Assembly (NCBI GenBank): GCA_963696075.1
Contig: CAVOJD010000026.1
Coordinates: forward strand, 124,001-188,000
Direction: 5' to 3'
DNA from: CAJQQK01 sp963696075
GTDB lineage: Bacteria > Pseudomonadota > Alphaproteobacteria > Rhizobiales > Hyphomicrobiaceae
Length of the DNA stretch: 64,000 bases
The notes below the pieces were generated by a model. It was not told the origin of the DNA. It worked only from the letters and a program-made list of their open reading frames with translations, and ran no database searches. The stretch's first letter is position 1, and every line of letters starts with the position of its first letter. Both the position numbers and the translations under genes were made by a program. Positions 54,582 through 64,000 of this stretch are shown here, in pieces.

Positions 54582-55967
54582 TCAGGCTGCCTTGATATCC
54601 GCTTCCTGCCGCAACATGCGCACAGCCTTGCGCAACGCATCAGCCGTCTCGCTCAGATCCGCGTCGCGATGCGCCGCCGAAACCGACCCGCCCGGCTTGC
54701 CCGCGATGTCGACACCATGCACCAGCAGCGCAAGCCGCAGCCGCTCCGCGATAGCACTCTTCGCCGACAAAGCCGCATGCCCCGCCGCTTTCGCATCAAA
54801 CGTCATCGGATCCAGCGGCTGGTTTGCAGGGTTCAGATAGAAGTAGAAGCCCGAGAATTCCCCATAGCAGGCCCACGGCACGCCCTCTTCTGCAAAGACC
54901 GTGTTGCACAGCCCGCGCAACTTGTCCGCCTGCGCGTTGGCGATCTGGCACGCATCACTCCCTTTGATGATCCCGAGCGCCGCCACGCCGGCCGCAGCCG
55001 AAAGCGGATTGGCGTTGTAGGTGCCCTGGTGGCCGATCTTCTCGAAACCCTTCGCTTCAGCGGCATCGAAATCAAGCAGCTCCAGAATGTCGCCGCGCCC
55101 GCAAACAGCGCCCCCCGGCAGACCGCCGGCGAGGATCTTGGCAAGGCTCGTGAGATCAGGCGTGATGCCGTAGTGCGCCTGCGCCCCGCCGCGCGACACA
55201 CGAAACCCCGTCACCACCTCATCGAAAACCAAGATAATGCCGCGCTCGCGCGTGATCTCACGCAGCTCTGCCAGGAAGTCCTCCCCCACGGGCAGTTGCC
55301 CGAAGCTCGCCCCTGTCGGCTCGATGATGATCGCGGCGATATCGCCATCATGCAGGTCGATCAGGCGGCGGGTTTCGGAGATATCATCGGCGTTGGCAAG
55401 GATCGTGTTGGCGGCAATGTCCGCCAGAACCCCCGGCGTCGGGGTGCCATCGAAGTGGCTTGCAACACCGAACGCCACATGATCCTGCCAGCCATGGAAG
55501 TGACGCCGGAAGCGCATGATCCGCGAACGCCCCGTGAAGGCGCGCGCAAGCCTGAGCGCCATCAGGTTCGCCTCCGTCCCCGACGACGTGAACCGGACCG
55601 TCTCCGCTGAGGGTACGAGATCCTTGACGAGCTGCCCCCAGCGAATCTCCAGGTCGTGGCAAGCGCCAAAATGTGTGCCGCGTTCAAGCTGCGCCTGCAC
55701 GGCTTCGACGACTTCCCCCCGGCCATGGCCGAGCAGCAGCGCACCATGACCGCCGTAGTAGTCGACATAGCCATTGCCATCGACATCCCACTTCCGGGCC
55801 CCCTCCGCACGCTCGACGTAGATCGCGTAGGGCAGCGTGCGCCGTGAATCGTGCGTGATGCCGCTTGGGAAAAGTTCCCGCGCCTTGGCCGCCCGTGCGC
55901 CGGAGCCCGGCGTCTTCTCGCGATAGGCTGCGATGATCTGAGAATTCGTCAGTTGGTCACTCGACAT
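54582..55967 (-). CDS. Class III aminotransferase (glutamate-1-semialdehyde-aminomutase-like)
   Basis: 461 residues from ATG 55967, with GGAGC upstream. PLP-enzyme motifs: VDYYGGHGALLLGHGRGEVV, VRFTSSGTEANLMALRLARAF, IILVFDEVVTGFR and the Lys-bearing DLTSLAKILAGGLPGGAVCG. The family includes HemL; the catabolic context (hyuBA downstream) suggests an aminomutase or omega-aminotransferase rather than the heme pathway (inference). Confidence 0.85.
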   Translation of the reverse strand: MSSDQLTNSQIIAAYREKTPGSGARAAKARELFPSGITHDSRRTLPYAIYVERAEGARKWDVDGNGYVDYYGGHGALLLGHGRGEVVEAVQAQLERGTHFGACHDLEIRWGQLVKDLVPSAETVRFTSSGTEANLMALRLARAFTGRSRIMRFRRHFHGWQDHVAFGVASHFDGTPTPGVLADIAANTILANADDISETRRLIDLHDGDIAAIIIEPTGASFGQLPVGEDFLAELREITRERGIILVFDEVVTGFRVSRGGAQAHYGITPDLTSLAKILAGGLPGGAVCGRGDILELLDFDAAEAKGFEKIGHQGTYNANPLSAAAGVAALGIIKGSDACQIANAQADKLRGLCNTVFAEEGVPWACYGEFSGFYFYLNPANQPLDPMTFDAKAAGHAALSAKSAIAERLRLALLVHGVDIAGKPGGSVSAAHRDADLSETADALRKAVRMLRQEADIKAA

Positions 55968-56543
55968 GGCCCGTGCTCCATCGGTTTGCCAGGAGCGTCC
56001 GTTGCAGCGCCGCCCTGAGAACATCGCGGGCGCAACGGACGTGATGCACGCTCGCCATCAAATCGGGAGTAGGCGTTTCATGCAATCACCTTCTCGCGCC
56101 ATCGCTGCCTGAAAAATCACCCCCGAGATGCTCCGCGCATTCGATTGCCCCTGTTGCGCCATAGCCCTGCCCGCCCGCGAGCGACGCCACGACCCAAAAC
56201 GGCTACCGCACCATGGCACAATGACGGAAGGCCCGCCTTCTCTTCAAGCCCTGTTCTTCGAGGGCCTGCTAGTCGAGGCGCTGCTAGTCGAGACATTGCG
56301 CGACCCTGCCCCCAAATTCCCCGCAGGACACCCGCCAGGTTGGCTCAGCCACTCAATCGCGGCGTGCTCCATCTTTGGTCGCAGCACGCAAGCCTCGGGG
56401 ACCAACGATGGCAGCCAGGCACCATCGCGACCGGGAGCAAGAATGTGCGATCCGTTTGCAGCACCCCGATCAGGCGAACACAGACGTCTCCGACGTCCAG
56501 CCCAGTTCAGATCGCGGCAGCTCTGGCACCTCTAAGGACGGCC
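55968..56543. other. Intergenic region, no supported gene
   Basis: 576 bp between two leftward genes. Open frames here have no ribosome site or recognisable domain. A short direct repeat, CTGCTAGTCGAG at 56267-56278 and 56281-56292, is present. It probably holds the promoter of the aminotransferase-hyuBA operon. Confidence 0.5.
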
Positions 56544-59500
56544 TCACAGGATGATGTCGTTCTCAAACCAATAGACGATGTCGCCGGATTGGTCGGCCCC
56601 AACGATATCGGTATCGCCATCCCCATCAACGTCACCCGACCCGACATCGATGAACTGACCCGTTCCGTCGAACACCGTCTCAGTGATCCAGCTCCCGTCA
56701 TCCTGCTGCGCGTACCAGAAGATCTCCCCGCTCGTGCGGGCAGCCGACATCAGATCGACGTCGCCATCGCCATCGACATCGTCGGCGGCGATGCTGAAGA
56801 GATCGACGTCGAGATGATCGAAGACGAGCGTCTCGGAAAAGCTCAACGCGGCGCCTGCGCCGTCATCGTTGTTGTAGAACACCTTGACCATGTTCTGACC
56901 AGAGTCCGCGGACGCGATATCCAGGTTACCATCACCATCGATATCCGCGACGACCACGCTGTTGGCATCGGCAGCCGCGCCGACCACGTGGCTGGCAAAA
57001 TTTCCAGCCCCATCGTTCTCGTGCCAGACAACCTGGCCTGCGCCCTGCACCGCTGAGACGACGTCGATATCGCCGTCACCGTCGATATCTCCGACATCGC
57101 TGATGCGCACGTCCGCCAGGCCGGTATCAACCGTATTGTCGGTAAAATTCTCCGCACCGTCATTGGCAAACCAATAGACCGCGTTGTTGCCTTGGGCAGC
57201 GACGACGATGTCGAGCCCCCCCACCCCATCGATGTCGGCAACCTCGACGGAGTGCGCTGCGCTTAAATCAATCGTGTTGACCTGGTTCGACACGAACGTG
57301 CGCTCGCCGGTCACCGGGTCAACCTGCTGATCGTACCAGATGACGTCAGCACCAACGATGTCGTCGAACGCAACGCCGACCAGGTCGAGATCACCATCTT
57401 CGTCGAGATCGGCAATCGTGAGTTCGAAAGCGCCGTTGAGGTCGGCGGGCAGGTTTCGCTGGGTGAAGACCTCGCTACCGTCGTTCTCCAGCCACACAAG
57501 CCGGTCATCGATGGTTGCGGCAACCAGTATATCCTGGTCGCCATCCCCGTCGATATCCTCGACCAGAACCGCATGAGGCCGGTCGATCGTCCCCGACGCC
57601 GCCTGATTGGCGCTGAACTGAGGAACCCCGTTATTGCCGTCAATCGTCACAGTCACGGTTTCCGTGGCAGTCGCCTGATCCCCGTTCGACGATTCGGTGG
57701 ACGTGGCAGCGACATCAATCGTCACGGTGCCCGCGAAGCCGTCCGCCGGGGTGATGGTGATGGCGTCGAGCGTCCAGCCGGTGATGTCGATCGGCGCGGT
57801 GCCGTCGGACGTCGCGGTGTTGGTCCCGTCGGTCAGCGTGAACCCGCCCGGCAGGCCGGCAAGCGTAACGGCCGTGAGGGTCTCCGAGCCGTCGGTGTCA
57901 GCAAGGGCCACGGTGATGTCGAGCGCGACCGTGCCCGGATCATAAGGCTCGAAGGAGAAGTTCTGAATGAACGACAGCCCGGCCTGACTGCCAGTACCGT
58001 TATAGGCCTCGGGCCAGAAGACCGTCAGTTGACCGTCGTCAGAGAGGCGGACTTCCGGATCATAAACCGGCACTGAGTCCGGGCTGCCGGAATCTGATGA
58101 TGACTTCGCTTCCCAGGCGTTCGCCGATGTCGGATGCACGCTGCATGTATACGACTATCTCACCTGCTCGAAGGGCCTGCCCGACAACAACGAATGTGCC
58201 ATCGCCAAGAGGCTGGATCGCTGTCGAATTAAACACGCCGGAACCAGGCAAATTGATCTGTTGAGGAGTGCCAACTTCAGTGCCGTCAAGCTCGTAGCGG
58301 TGAAGCAGGAGTTCGCCGAAGGGTGTTCTCTCGACGAGGGCGAGAAGGCCGCTGTCGAGTTGAACCATGCTGGTCCCTGACACGAGGGAGGGCACAGAAA
58401 AGCTAGACTGGAGTTGCCCCGCGGCACTGAAGACTTGGACAGTACTAGTCGTAGTTGGGCCTCCGGTAATAACCGCGGGCACTGCGAAGCCACCATCATT
58501 AAGTGCAATAATGTCACCGATCGAAGCAGAAGCGCTGGTATCTTCGATATCAATTACAGGCACCAGGATGGCACCCGTCGATGCCAATAGCGTCGCCTTG
58601 GTATCACTGGATCCGCCCCCGTCCTCGCTCTGAAAACTCCAGACCACGAGGATATTGCCGTTGGACAATGTCTCAACGCCGCGACCTGCATCCGCAATGC
58701 CCGTACCAATGTTAATAAACAGATTGGCGTTGCTGTATTCGACCCCTGGTCCCAGATCACTCGCAATGTTGACAACGTCACCGACCGGAACGCCGTCGTT
58801 CGAATAGCGCTGCGCCTGAACGAAATTGGCAATCGTGCGAACGATCGGGTCAGTGGCGTCGACGCGAATTTCTGCATGCCAAACCGCCATGAAGCCGCCG
58901 TCGTCCGTCGGCGTCAGTGTCACTGGCCAGCGTTGAGCGCTCACGTCGCCAACGCTGTTGTGCACGCCGGAGGTATCCAGGCCGATATCGATCGTATCCA
59001 GGAGCAGCCCACTCGGATCGTAGATCCGCACCTCGTGGACGCCGGGAAAAGTATCGTCGACGTCGAACGTACTGACGGCAACGCGGCCATTGTTGAGAAC
59101 GGCCATCTTGTTGCTGAACTGGTTGCTGGAAACGTCATCGTAGACGAGGACTGGCGCGCCGGTCGCCGCCGGATCCGCGTCAAAGGGATCGACGGCAAGG
59201 CTCAAGAGCGGCTGGTCAGCGACCGCTTCAATGAAGATTTCGACCGACGTCGAGGCCGACAGCGTCGGATCGGCGGCATCGGCGAAGGTGAGCGTGATGG
59301 ATGCCGGACCATCGAAATCAGCTGCAGGTGTAAACGCGATCGAGTTAGCGAGCGCGTTGTTAACGTCCGTCTCGCTGCCTGAGAAGGCTATCGCACCGTC
59401 CGACCCATCTGCATCGGTGAATATCAGTCCGGCTGTCTCGGTCAAACCAACCGAGCCATCCGCGGTGGCGACTGTAACGTTGACGGTGCCGTCTACCTGA

Positions 59501-62500
59501 TCCGGCAAGTCGACATTGATACCGGAAATGATGGCCGTGCCGCCTTCGTCGATCTCCGTCGGGATTGTTCCTTCAGGCGGCAGGTTGATGACCGGCTCTT
59601 CGGTCACAGGTGTGACATCGATCGTCACTGTATACTCGTTTGTTCCACCATTACCGTCATCGACGACGTAGGTGAAGGCGTCTGCACCGCTGAACTCGGC
59701 GTTAGGCGTGTAGGTGTATGAGCCATCCGGCTGGACTTCAACCGTGCCGTTTTGGGGCAGCGTCGCGCCGACCGCGTAGCTCACGGCATCTCCGTCTATG
59801 TCCACAAAGGCCGGCAGCTGGCCGTCGAACGGCGTATCTCCGACGGCAGTGATGGCATCATCGGCTGCAACCGGCGCATCGTTCACCGCCTCGACGGTCA
59901 CATCGACCGTCGCCGTATCCGTACCGCCGTTGCCGTCGCTGATCGTGTAGGTGAAGCTGTCGGTGCCGTTGAAGTTAGGAGCGGGCGCGTAGATCACCCC
60001 CCCATCGTCGATCGTAACAGCGCCATTCGCCCCCTGCGTCACGTCCGTGATCGTCAGCGGATCGTTCTCGGGGTCGCTGTCGTTGGCGAGCACATCAATG
60101 AACGTCGCCTGGTCTTCATTCGTGTTTACCGCATCATCAACGGCGTCGGGCGGCGAATTGTCCGGCGGCGGCACCGTAACGGCGAGCGTCGCCTGAGCGC
60201 TGTTCTCCGTCCCATCGTTCGCCGTGAAGTTGATCGTGAACGACCCGCCGGTGTCGGGCTGCGGCAGCAGGGCCAACAGGCCATCATTGATCTGCGCCAG
60301 CGAAATCGTATCACCCGACGAGACCGGGTTTTCGTCCAGGAACAGGTTTGCGAACGATCCGGACGTCAGCGTGATGTAGGCCAGCGGGTCATCGTCGACA
60401 TCGCTGTAACCGAAATCGGCGAGCGTGAGAACGCGCAACGCGCCTTCCGCAACGGTCAATGAGCTGCCGGTCACCTCCGGCGCATCGTTCACGGCCTCGA
60501 CGGTCACGCTGACCGTCGCCGTATCCGTACCGCCGTTGCCGTCGCTGATCGTGTAGGTGAAGCTGTCCGTCCCGTTGAAATCCGGGCTCGGCGTGTAGAT
60601 CACGCCACCATCGTCGATCACGACCGAGCCGTTGGCGCCCTGCGTCACGTCCGCGATCGTCAGCGGATCTTCGTCCGGGTCGCTGTCGTTGGCGAGCACA
60701 TCAACAAACGTCGCCTGGTCTTCGTCCGTGGTTGCCGTGTCATCGACCGCAACCGGGTCCGCGTTCCCGCCACTGCCCCCGCCGAGCGACGAGACCTGGG
60801 CGAGAGCGTTGATCGCGGCTGCATCGAGCACCTCGTCATAGATCTCAACATCCGCAATGGCGCCTGTGAACGGATAGCCAAATCGATCTTCGGCACCCGT
60901 CACACTGCCCCAGCCGAGCGCACCGATCTGAAGATATTCCTGGTTGGTCTCCCACGACATCGAGACGTAGGGAGTGGACCCCGCCGAGACGCCATTGACG
61001 AACAGTTCGACGCCATCCGCGCTGAAGGTGGCTGCGACCTCGTATTCCTGGCCCGCGACGATGTTGGCGACGTCGATATTCTGCGCCCCCGTGCCATCCG
61101 CGAAATAGGCCCTCAGGACGTCGCCCTCGAGGTACAGCGTGAAATGATTGCCCCCACCCGTCGAGCCCGACGCGTCTTTCGACAGAATGCCCTGCCGCCC
61201 GTCGACCGTGTCGGCCCGGAAGGAGAGCGCTATCGTCCCCTGGGCGATCTCCAACGCCGGATCATGCGCCAGGTTGATGACATCGGCCCGACTGCCGCTG
61301 AAGGTCGCAACCCCGGTGTTCGCGAACACCACGCCACCCGACGGAGCACCGTTGACCGTCACATTGACCGTCGCCGTATCCGTACCGCCGTTGCCGTCAT
61401 CGATGGCATAGGTGAATGTGTCGCTGCCGGTGAACCCGGCATTCGGCGTGTAGATCACGCCGCCGTCGTCGATCACGACCGAACCGTTGGCGCCCTGCGT
61501 CACGTCCGCGATCGTCAGCGGATCTTCGTCCGGGTCGCTATCGTTGGCGAGCACATCAACGAACGTCGCCTGGTCTTCGTCCGTTGTGGCCGTATCGTCG
61601 ACCGCGACCGGGTCCGCGTTCCCGCCACTGCCCCCGCCGAGCGACGAGACCTGGGCGAGAGCGTTGATCGCGGCTGCATCGAGCACCTCGTCATAGATCT
61701 CAACATCCGCAATGGCGCCTGTGAACGGATAGCCAAATCGATCTTCGGCACCCGTCACACTGCCCCAGCCGAGCGCACCGATCTGAAGATATTCCTGGTT
61801 GGTCTCCCACGACATCGAGACGTAGGGAGTGGACCCCGCCGAGACGCCATTGACGAACAGTTCGACGCCATCCGCGCTGAAGGTGGCTGCGACCTCGTAT
61901 TCCTGGCCCGCGACGATGTTGGCGACGTCGATATTCTGCGCCCCCGTGCCATCCGCGAAATAGGCCCTCAGGACGTCGCCCTCGAGGTACAGCGTGAAAT
62001 GATTGCCCCCACCCGTCGAGCCCGACGCGTCTTTCGACAGAATGCCCTGCCGCCCGTCGACCGTGTCGGCCCGGAAGGAGAGCGCTATCGTCCCCTGGGC
62101 GATCTCCAACGCCGGATCATGCGCCAGGTTGATGACATCGGCCCGACTGCCGCTGAAGGTCGCAACCCCGGTGTTCGCGAACACCACGCCACCCGACGGA
62201 GCACCGTTGACCGTCACATTGACCGTCGCCGTATCCGTACCGCCGTTGCCGTCATCGATGGCATAGGTGAATGTGTCGCTGCCGGTGAACCCGGCATTCG
62301 GCGTGTAGATCACGCCGCCGTCGTCGATCACGACCGAACCGTTGGCGCCCTGCGTCACGTCCGCGATCGTCAGCGGATCTTCGTCCGGGTCGCTATCGTT
62401 GGCGAGCACATCAACGAACGTCGCCTGGTCTTCGTCCGTTGTGGCCGTATCGTCGACCGCGACCGGGTCCGCGTTCCCGCCACTGCCCCCGCCGAGCGAC

Positions 62501-63057
62501 GAGACCTGGGCGAGAGCGTTGATCGCGGCTGCATCGAGCACCTCGTCATAGATCTCAACATCCGCAATGGCGCCTGTGAACGGATAGCCAAATCGATCTT
62601 CGGCACCCGTCACACTGCCCCAGCCGAGCGCACCGATCTGAAGATATTCCTGGTTGGTCTCCCACGACATCGAGACGTAGGGAGTGGACCCCGCCGAGAC
62701 GCCATTGACGAACAGTTCGACGCCATCCGCGCTGAAGGTGGCTGCGACCTCGTATTCCTGGCCCGCGACGATGTTGGCGACGTCGATATTCTGCGCCCCC
62801 GTGCCATCCGCGAAATAGGCCCTCAGGACGTCGCCCTCGAGGTACAGCGTGAAATGATTGCCCCCACCCGTCGAGCCCGACGCGTCTTTCGACAGAATGC
62901 CCTGCCGCCCGTCGACCGTGTCGGCCCGGAAGGAGAGCGCTATCGTCCCCTGGGCGATCTCCAACGCCGGATCATGCGCGAGGTTGATAACGTCGCCTCG
63001 ACTGCCGCTGAAGGTCTCAACGCCAGCGTTCGCAAAAATCGGGGTCTCAGTCGGCAT
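56544..63057 (-). CDS. Giant LamG/cadherin-like/FG-GAP repeat surface protein, with an apparent frameshift near 58095
   Basis: ATG 63057 follows GAGGAAATGCC. The first frame encodes three LamG-type units (FSGSRADVINLAHDPALEIA, YLQIGALGWGSVTGAEDRFG) alternating with cadherin/VCBS-like domains (VAVDDTATTDEDQATFVDVL), then further Ig/cadherin-like and propeller-like segments. It derails at about 58095 after GERLGSEVII; the next frame continues SDSGSPDSVPVYDPEVRLSD and holds at least five FG-GAP repeats with calcium loops (DIDGDGDQDI, DVDGDGDVDL). Corrected length is about 2,170 residues. There is no N-terminal signal peptide, suggesting type I secretion (inference). It is probably an adhesin or matrix protein. 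Confidence 0.8.
60475..63039. repeat. 855-bp tandem repeat, about three copies (285-residue LamG + cadherin unit)
   Basis: Blocks at about 62185-63039, 61330-62184 and 60475-61329 repeat with an 855-bp period. The first two are almost identical base for base; the third diverges in its last 170 bp or so. Such identity points to recent amplification or conversion, and to possible collapse or expansion during assembly. Confidence 0.88.
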
Positions 63058-64000
63058 GATGGCATTTCCTCGCTACGCGAATGCTTGACTTATTGAATGA
63101 GATGCAGCGGCGCCGGGCGGACCGCTGACAAGAAATGGACACTGCAAGCGCGCTCCCTCACCGCGCCCCCCCAAAGACAGCGCCATCACCCACCCTCGAA
63201 GCGCACTTCGAGTGGGTCACACAAAAGGTTTGCCGTTTCCGGAGAGCGTTCCAAATCCGTGCTGTAAACCTTAATCTGGTGCCAGACCGCCCGTCAGCGC
63301 TCTTTGTTAAAAAACAGTTAACGCAACTGTCTCGGCCCTCTGAAACTGCGCCATCCTTTAGTGCGCAATCGGGGAGATTGAACTGGTCCCTGTTCCTGGA
63401 CCACGTCGGGCTTGAATTTCCGGCTTTTGACGCTCACGCCGGGCGCGTTGCCGATAAGCGTTGCCATCAGCATCAATGGGACGTGGAAGCGGAGGAGGGA
63501 CCTGAAGCCTCGATGCACGGATTAAGGTTCCCGCAAGGCATTAATAATAGACATAAAATCAATATCTTGAACGACGCCCCCTTGCAGCATCTGGAGCACG
63601 ATGCCCCACCAGCCAGGACTGAACGCCGAAAAGTGCCAGCAGCCATGTTGCGACCGACAGTCCCCTCGTGACGATCGAACGGGCGGTTGCAGATATTAAC
63701 CGGGCCATATTTGCCAAAAAAATGGTTCTACCGATCGCGACCCGCTTCGGACGATGATCGTACGCTCGAATTACCGCAGCACTTGCGGCCGTCCAACGGT
63801 TGCCCGCGAACCCTCACCATTGGGAAAGGCTGCCAGTATAATCGAGAGGTCATCGCAATTGCCGCCATGCTCGCGACGCATCCTGGCCGCGTGCCCGTTG
63901 GCGTGCACCGTGCCGTGGCGCACTTTGGCAGCATCTTTGGCTTGCCCTCGCGCCCTCTTTGTTTTCGAAGATAATTCGTATTCGAGAATAAATAGCCTCT
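63058..64000. other. Upstream region of the giant gene, no supported gene
   Basis: 943 bp. It holds the start region of the giant gene and several AT-rich patches (e.g. GTTAAAAAACAGTTAACG at 63306-63323). Open frames on either strand are short, interrupted and without recognisable domains or ribosome sites. It may contain degenerate gene remnants. Confidence 0.45.

Noticed and set aside
53943..55610. 555-residue plus-strand frame across hyuB and the aminotransferase gene
   Set aside because: It spans two genes of opposite strand and has no recognisable fold.
54582..55967. hemL (glutamate-1-semialdehyde aminomutase)
   Set aside because: Family resemblance only; the operon with hyuBA suggests another substrate, and alphaproteobacteria usually make ALA by HemA synthase.
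56128..56535. Open frame in the aminotransferase/giant-gene gap
   Set aside because: Low-complexity composition, no ribosome site, no domain.
60475..63039. Regular repeats as a possible CRISPR array
   Set aside because: The 855-bp units are coding in one frame and encode LamG/cadherin domains; there is no short repeat-spacer pattern.
61144..63096. 650-residue open frame on the plus strand opposite the giant repeat gene
   Set aside because: It mirrors the 855-bp repeats, is Arg/Val-rich without domains and has no ribosome site; the minus strand carries clear LamG and cadherin domains.
63135..63671. 178-residue plus-strand frame and shorter minus-strand frames near the window end
   Set aside because: I looked for transposase or integrase motifs and found none; composition looks non-coding.

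Overview
The window is GC-rich DNA with alphaproteobacterial gene content: a complete Paracoccus/Pseudaminobacter-type sox locus, NAGGN osmolyte genes, an ExoD protein and LLM oxidoreductases. It probably comes from a Hyphomicrobiales-like chemotroph or facultative lithotroph. That assignment is inferred from gene families; no rRNA or tRNA gene was found.

Region 1 (1-13.7 kb) is a thiosulfate-oxidation (Sox) island. It holds a partial SoxH-like metallohydrolase, a DUF302 protein, a leftward soxS-soxR-soxT operon, divergent soxV-soxW, soxXYZABCD ending at a strong terminator, a cytochrome c plus flavocytochrome c sulfide dehydrogenase pair (soxE/soxF type) with its own terminator, and a Tat-exported MBL hydrolase. 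SoxR (ArsR family) probably controls the soxS/soxV and soxW/soxX intergenic regions, where related AT-rich inverted repeats occur. soxZ carries an apparent one-base deletion.

Region 2 (13.7-29.8 kb) is catabolic: a spermidine-synthase-like membrane protein, two LLM flavin oxidoreductases, an alpha/beta hydrolase, NIPSNAP and cupin proteins, a secreted lipase, a PrpD-family protein, an operon of two polysaccharide-deacetylase/allantoinase-like proteins flanking an amidase with its AtzG-like mini-subunit, a cysteine hydrolase, a frameshifted FAD oxidase, a CoA lyase and an EamA permease. The enzyme mix resembles oxidative opening and hydrolysis of an N-containing ring or amide (inference). A MITE-like element of about 330 bp lies at 25969-26298.

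Region 3 (30-44 kb) carries stress and envelope functions: ExoD, the NAGGN genes (asnO, ngg, M42 peptidase) with a divergent MarR regulator, a small cytochrome c, a CBS-containing site-2 protease, stress proteins and an RbbA-like ABC exporter with its HlyD partner.

Region 4 (44-64 kb) is mixed: a frameshifted PEP-mutase family enzyme; a glutaredoxin-DinB fusion whose first redox Cys codon is TGA (possible selenoprotein); a TPR-cytochrome c fusion; a TadG-like vWA protein; HyuA/HyuB with a class III aminotransferase; and a giant LamG/cadherin/FG-GAP repeat protein built on an 855-bp tandem repeat.

Four apparent frameshifts and one in-frame TGA in otherwise intact genes mean that base-level accuracy should be checked before any gene is called a pseudogene. 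The TGA sits exactly at a selenocysteine-type position and is the most interesting single observation.
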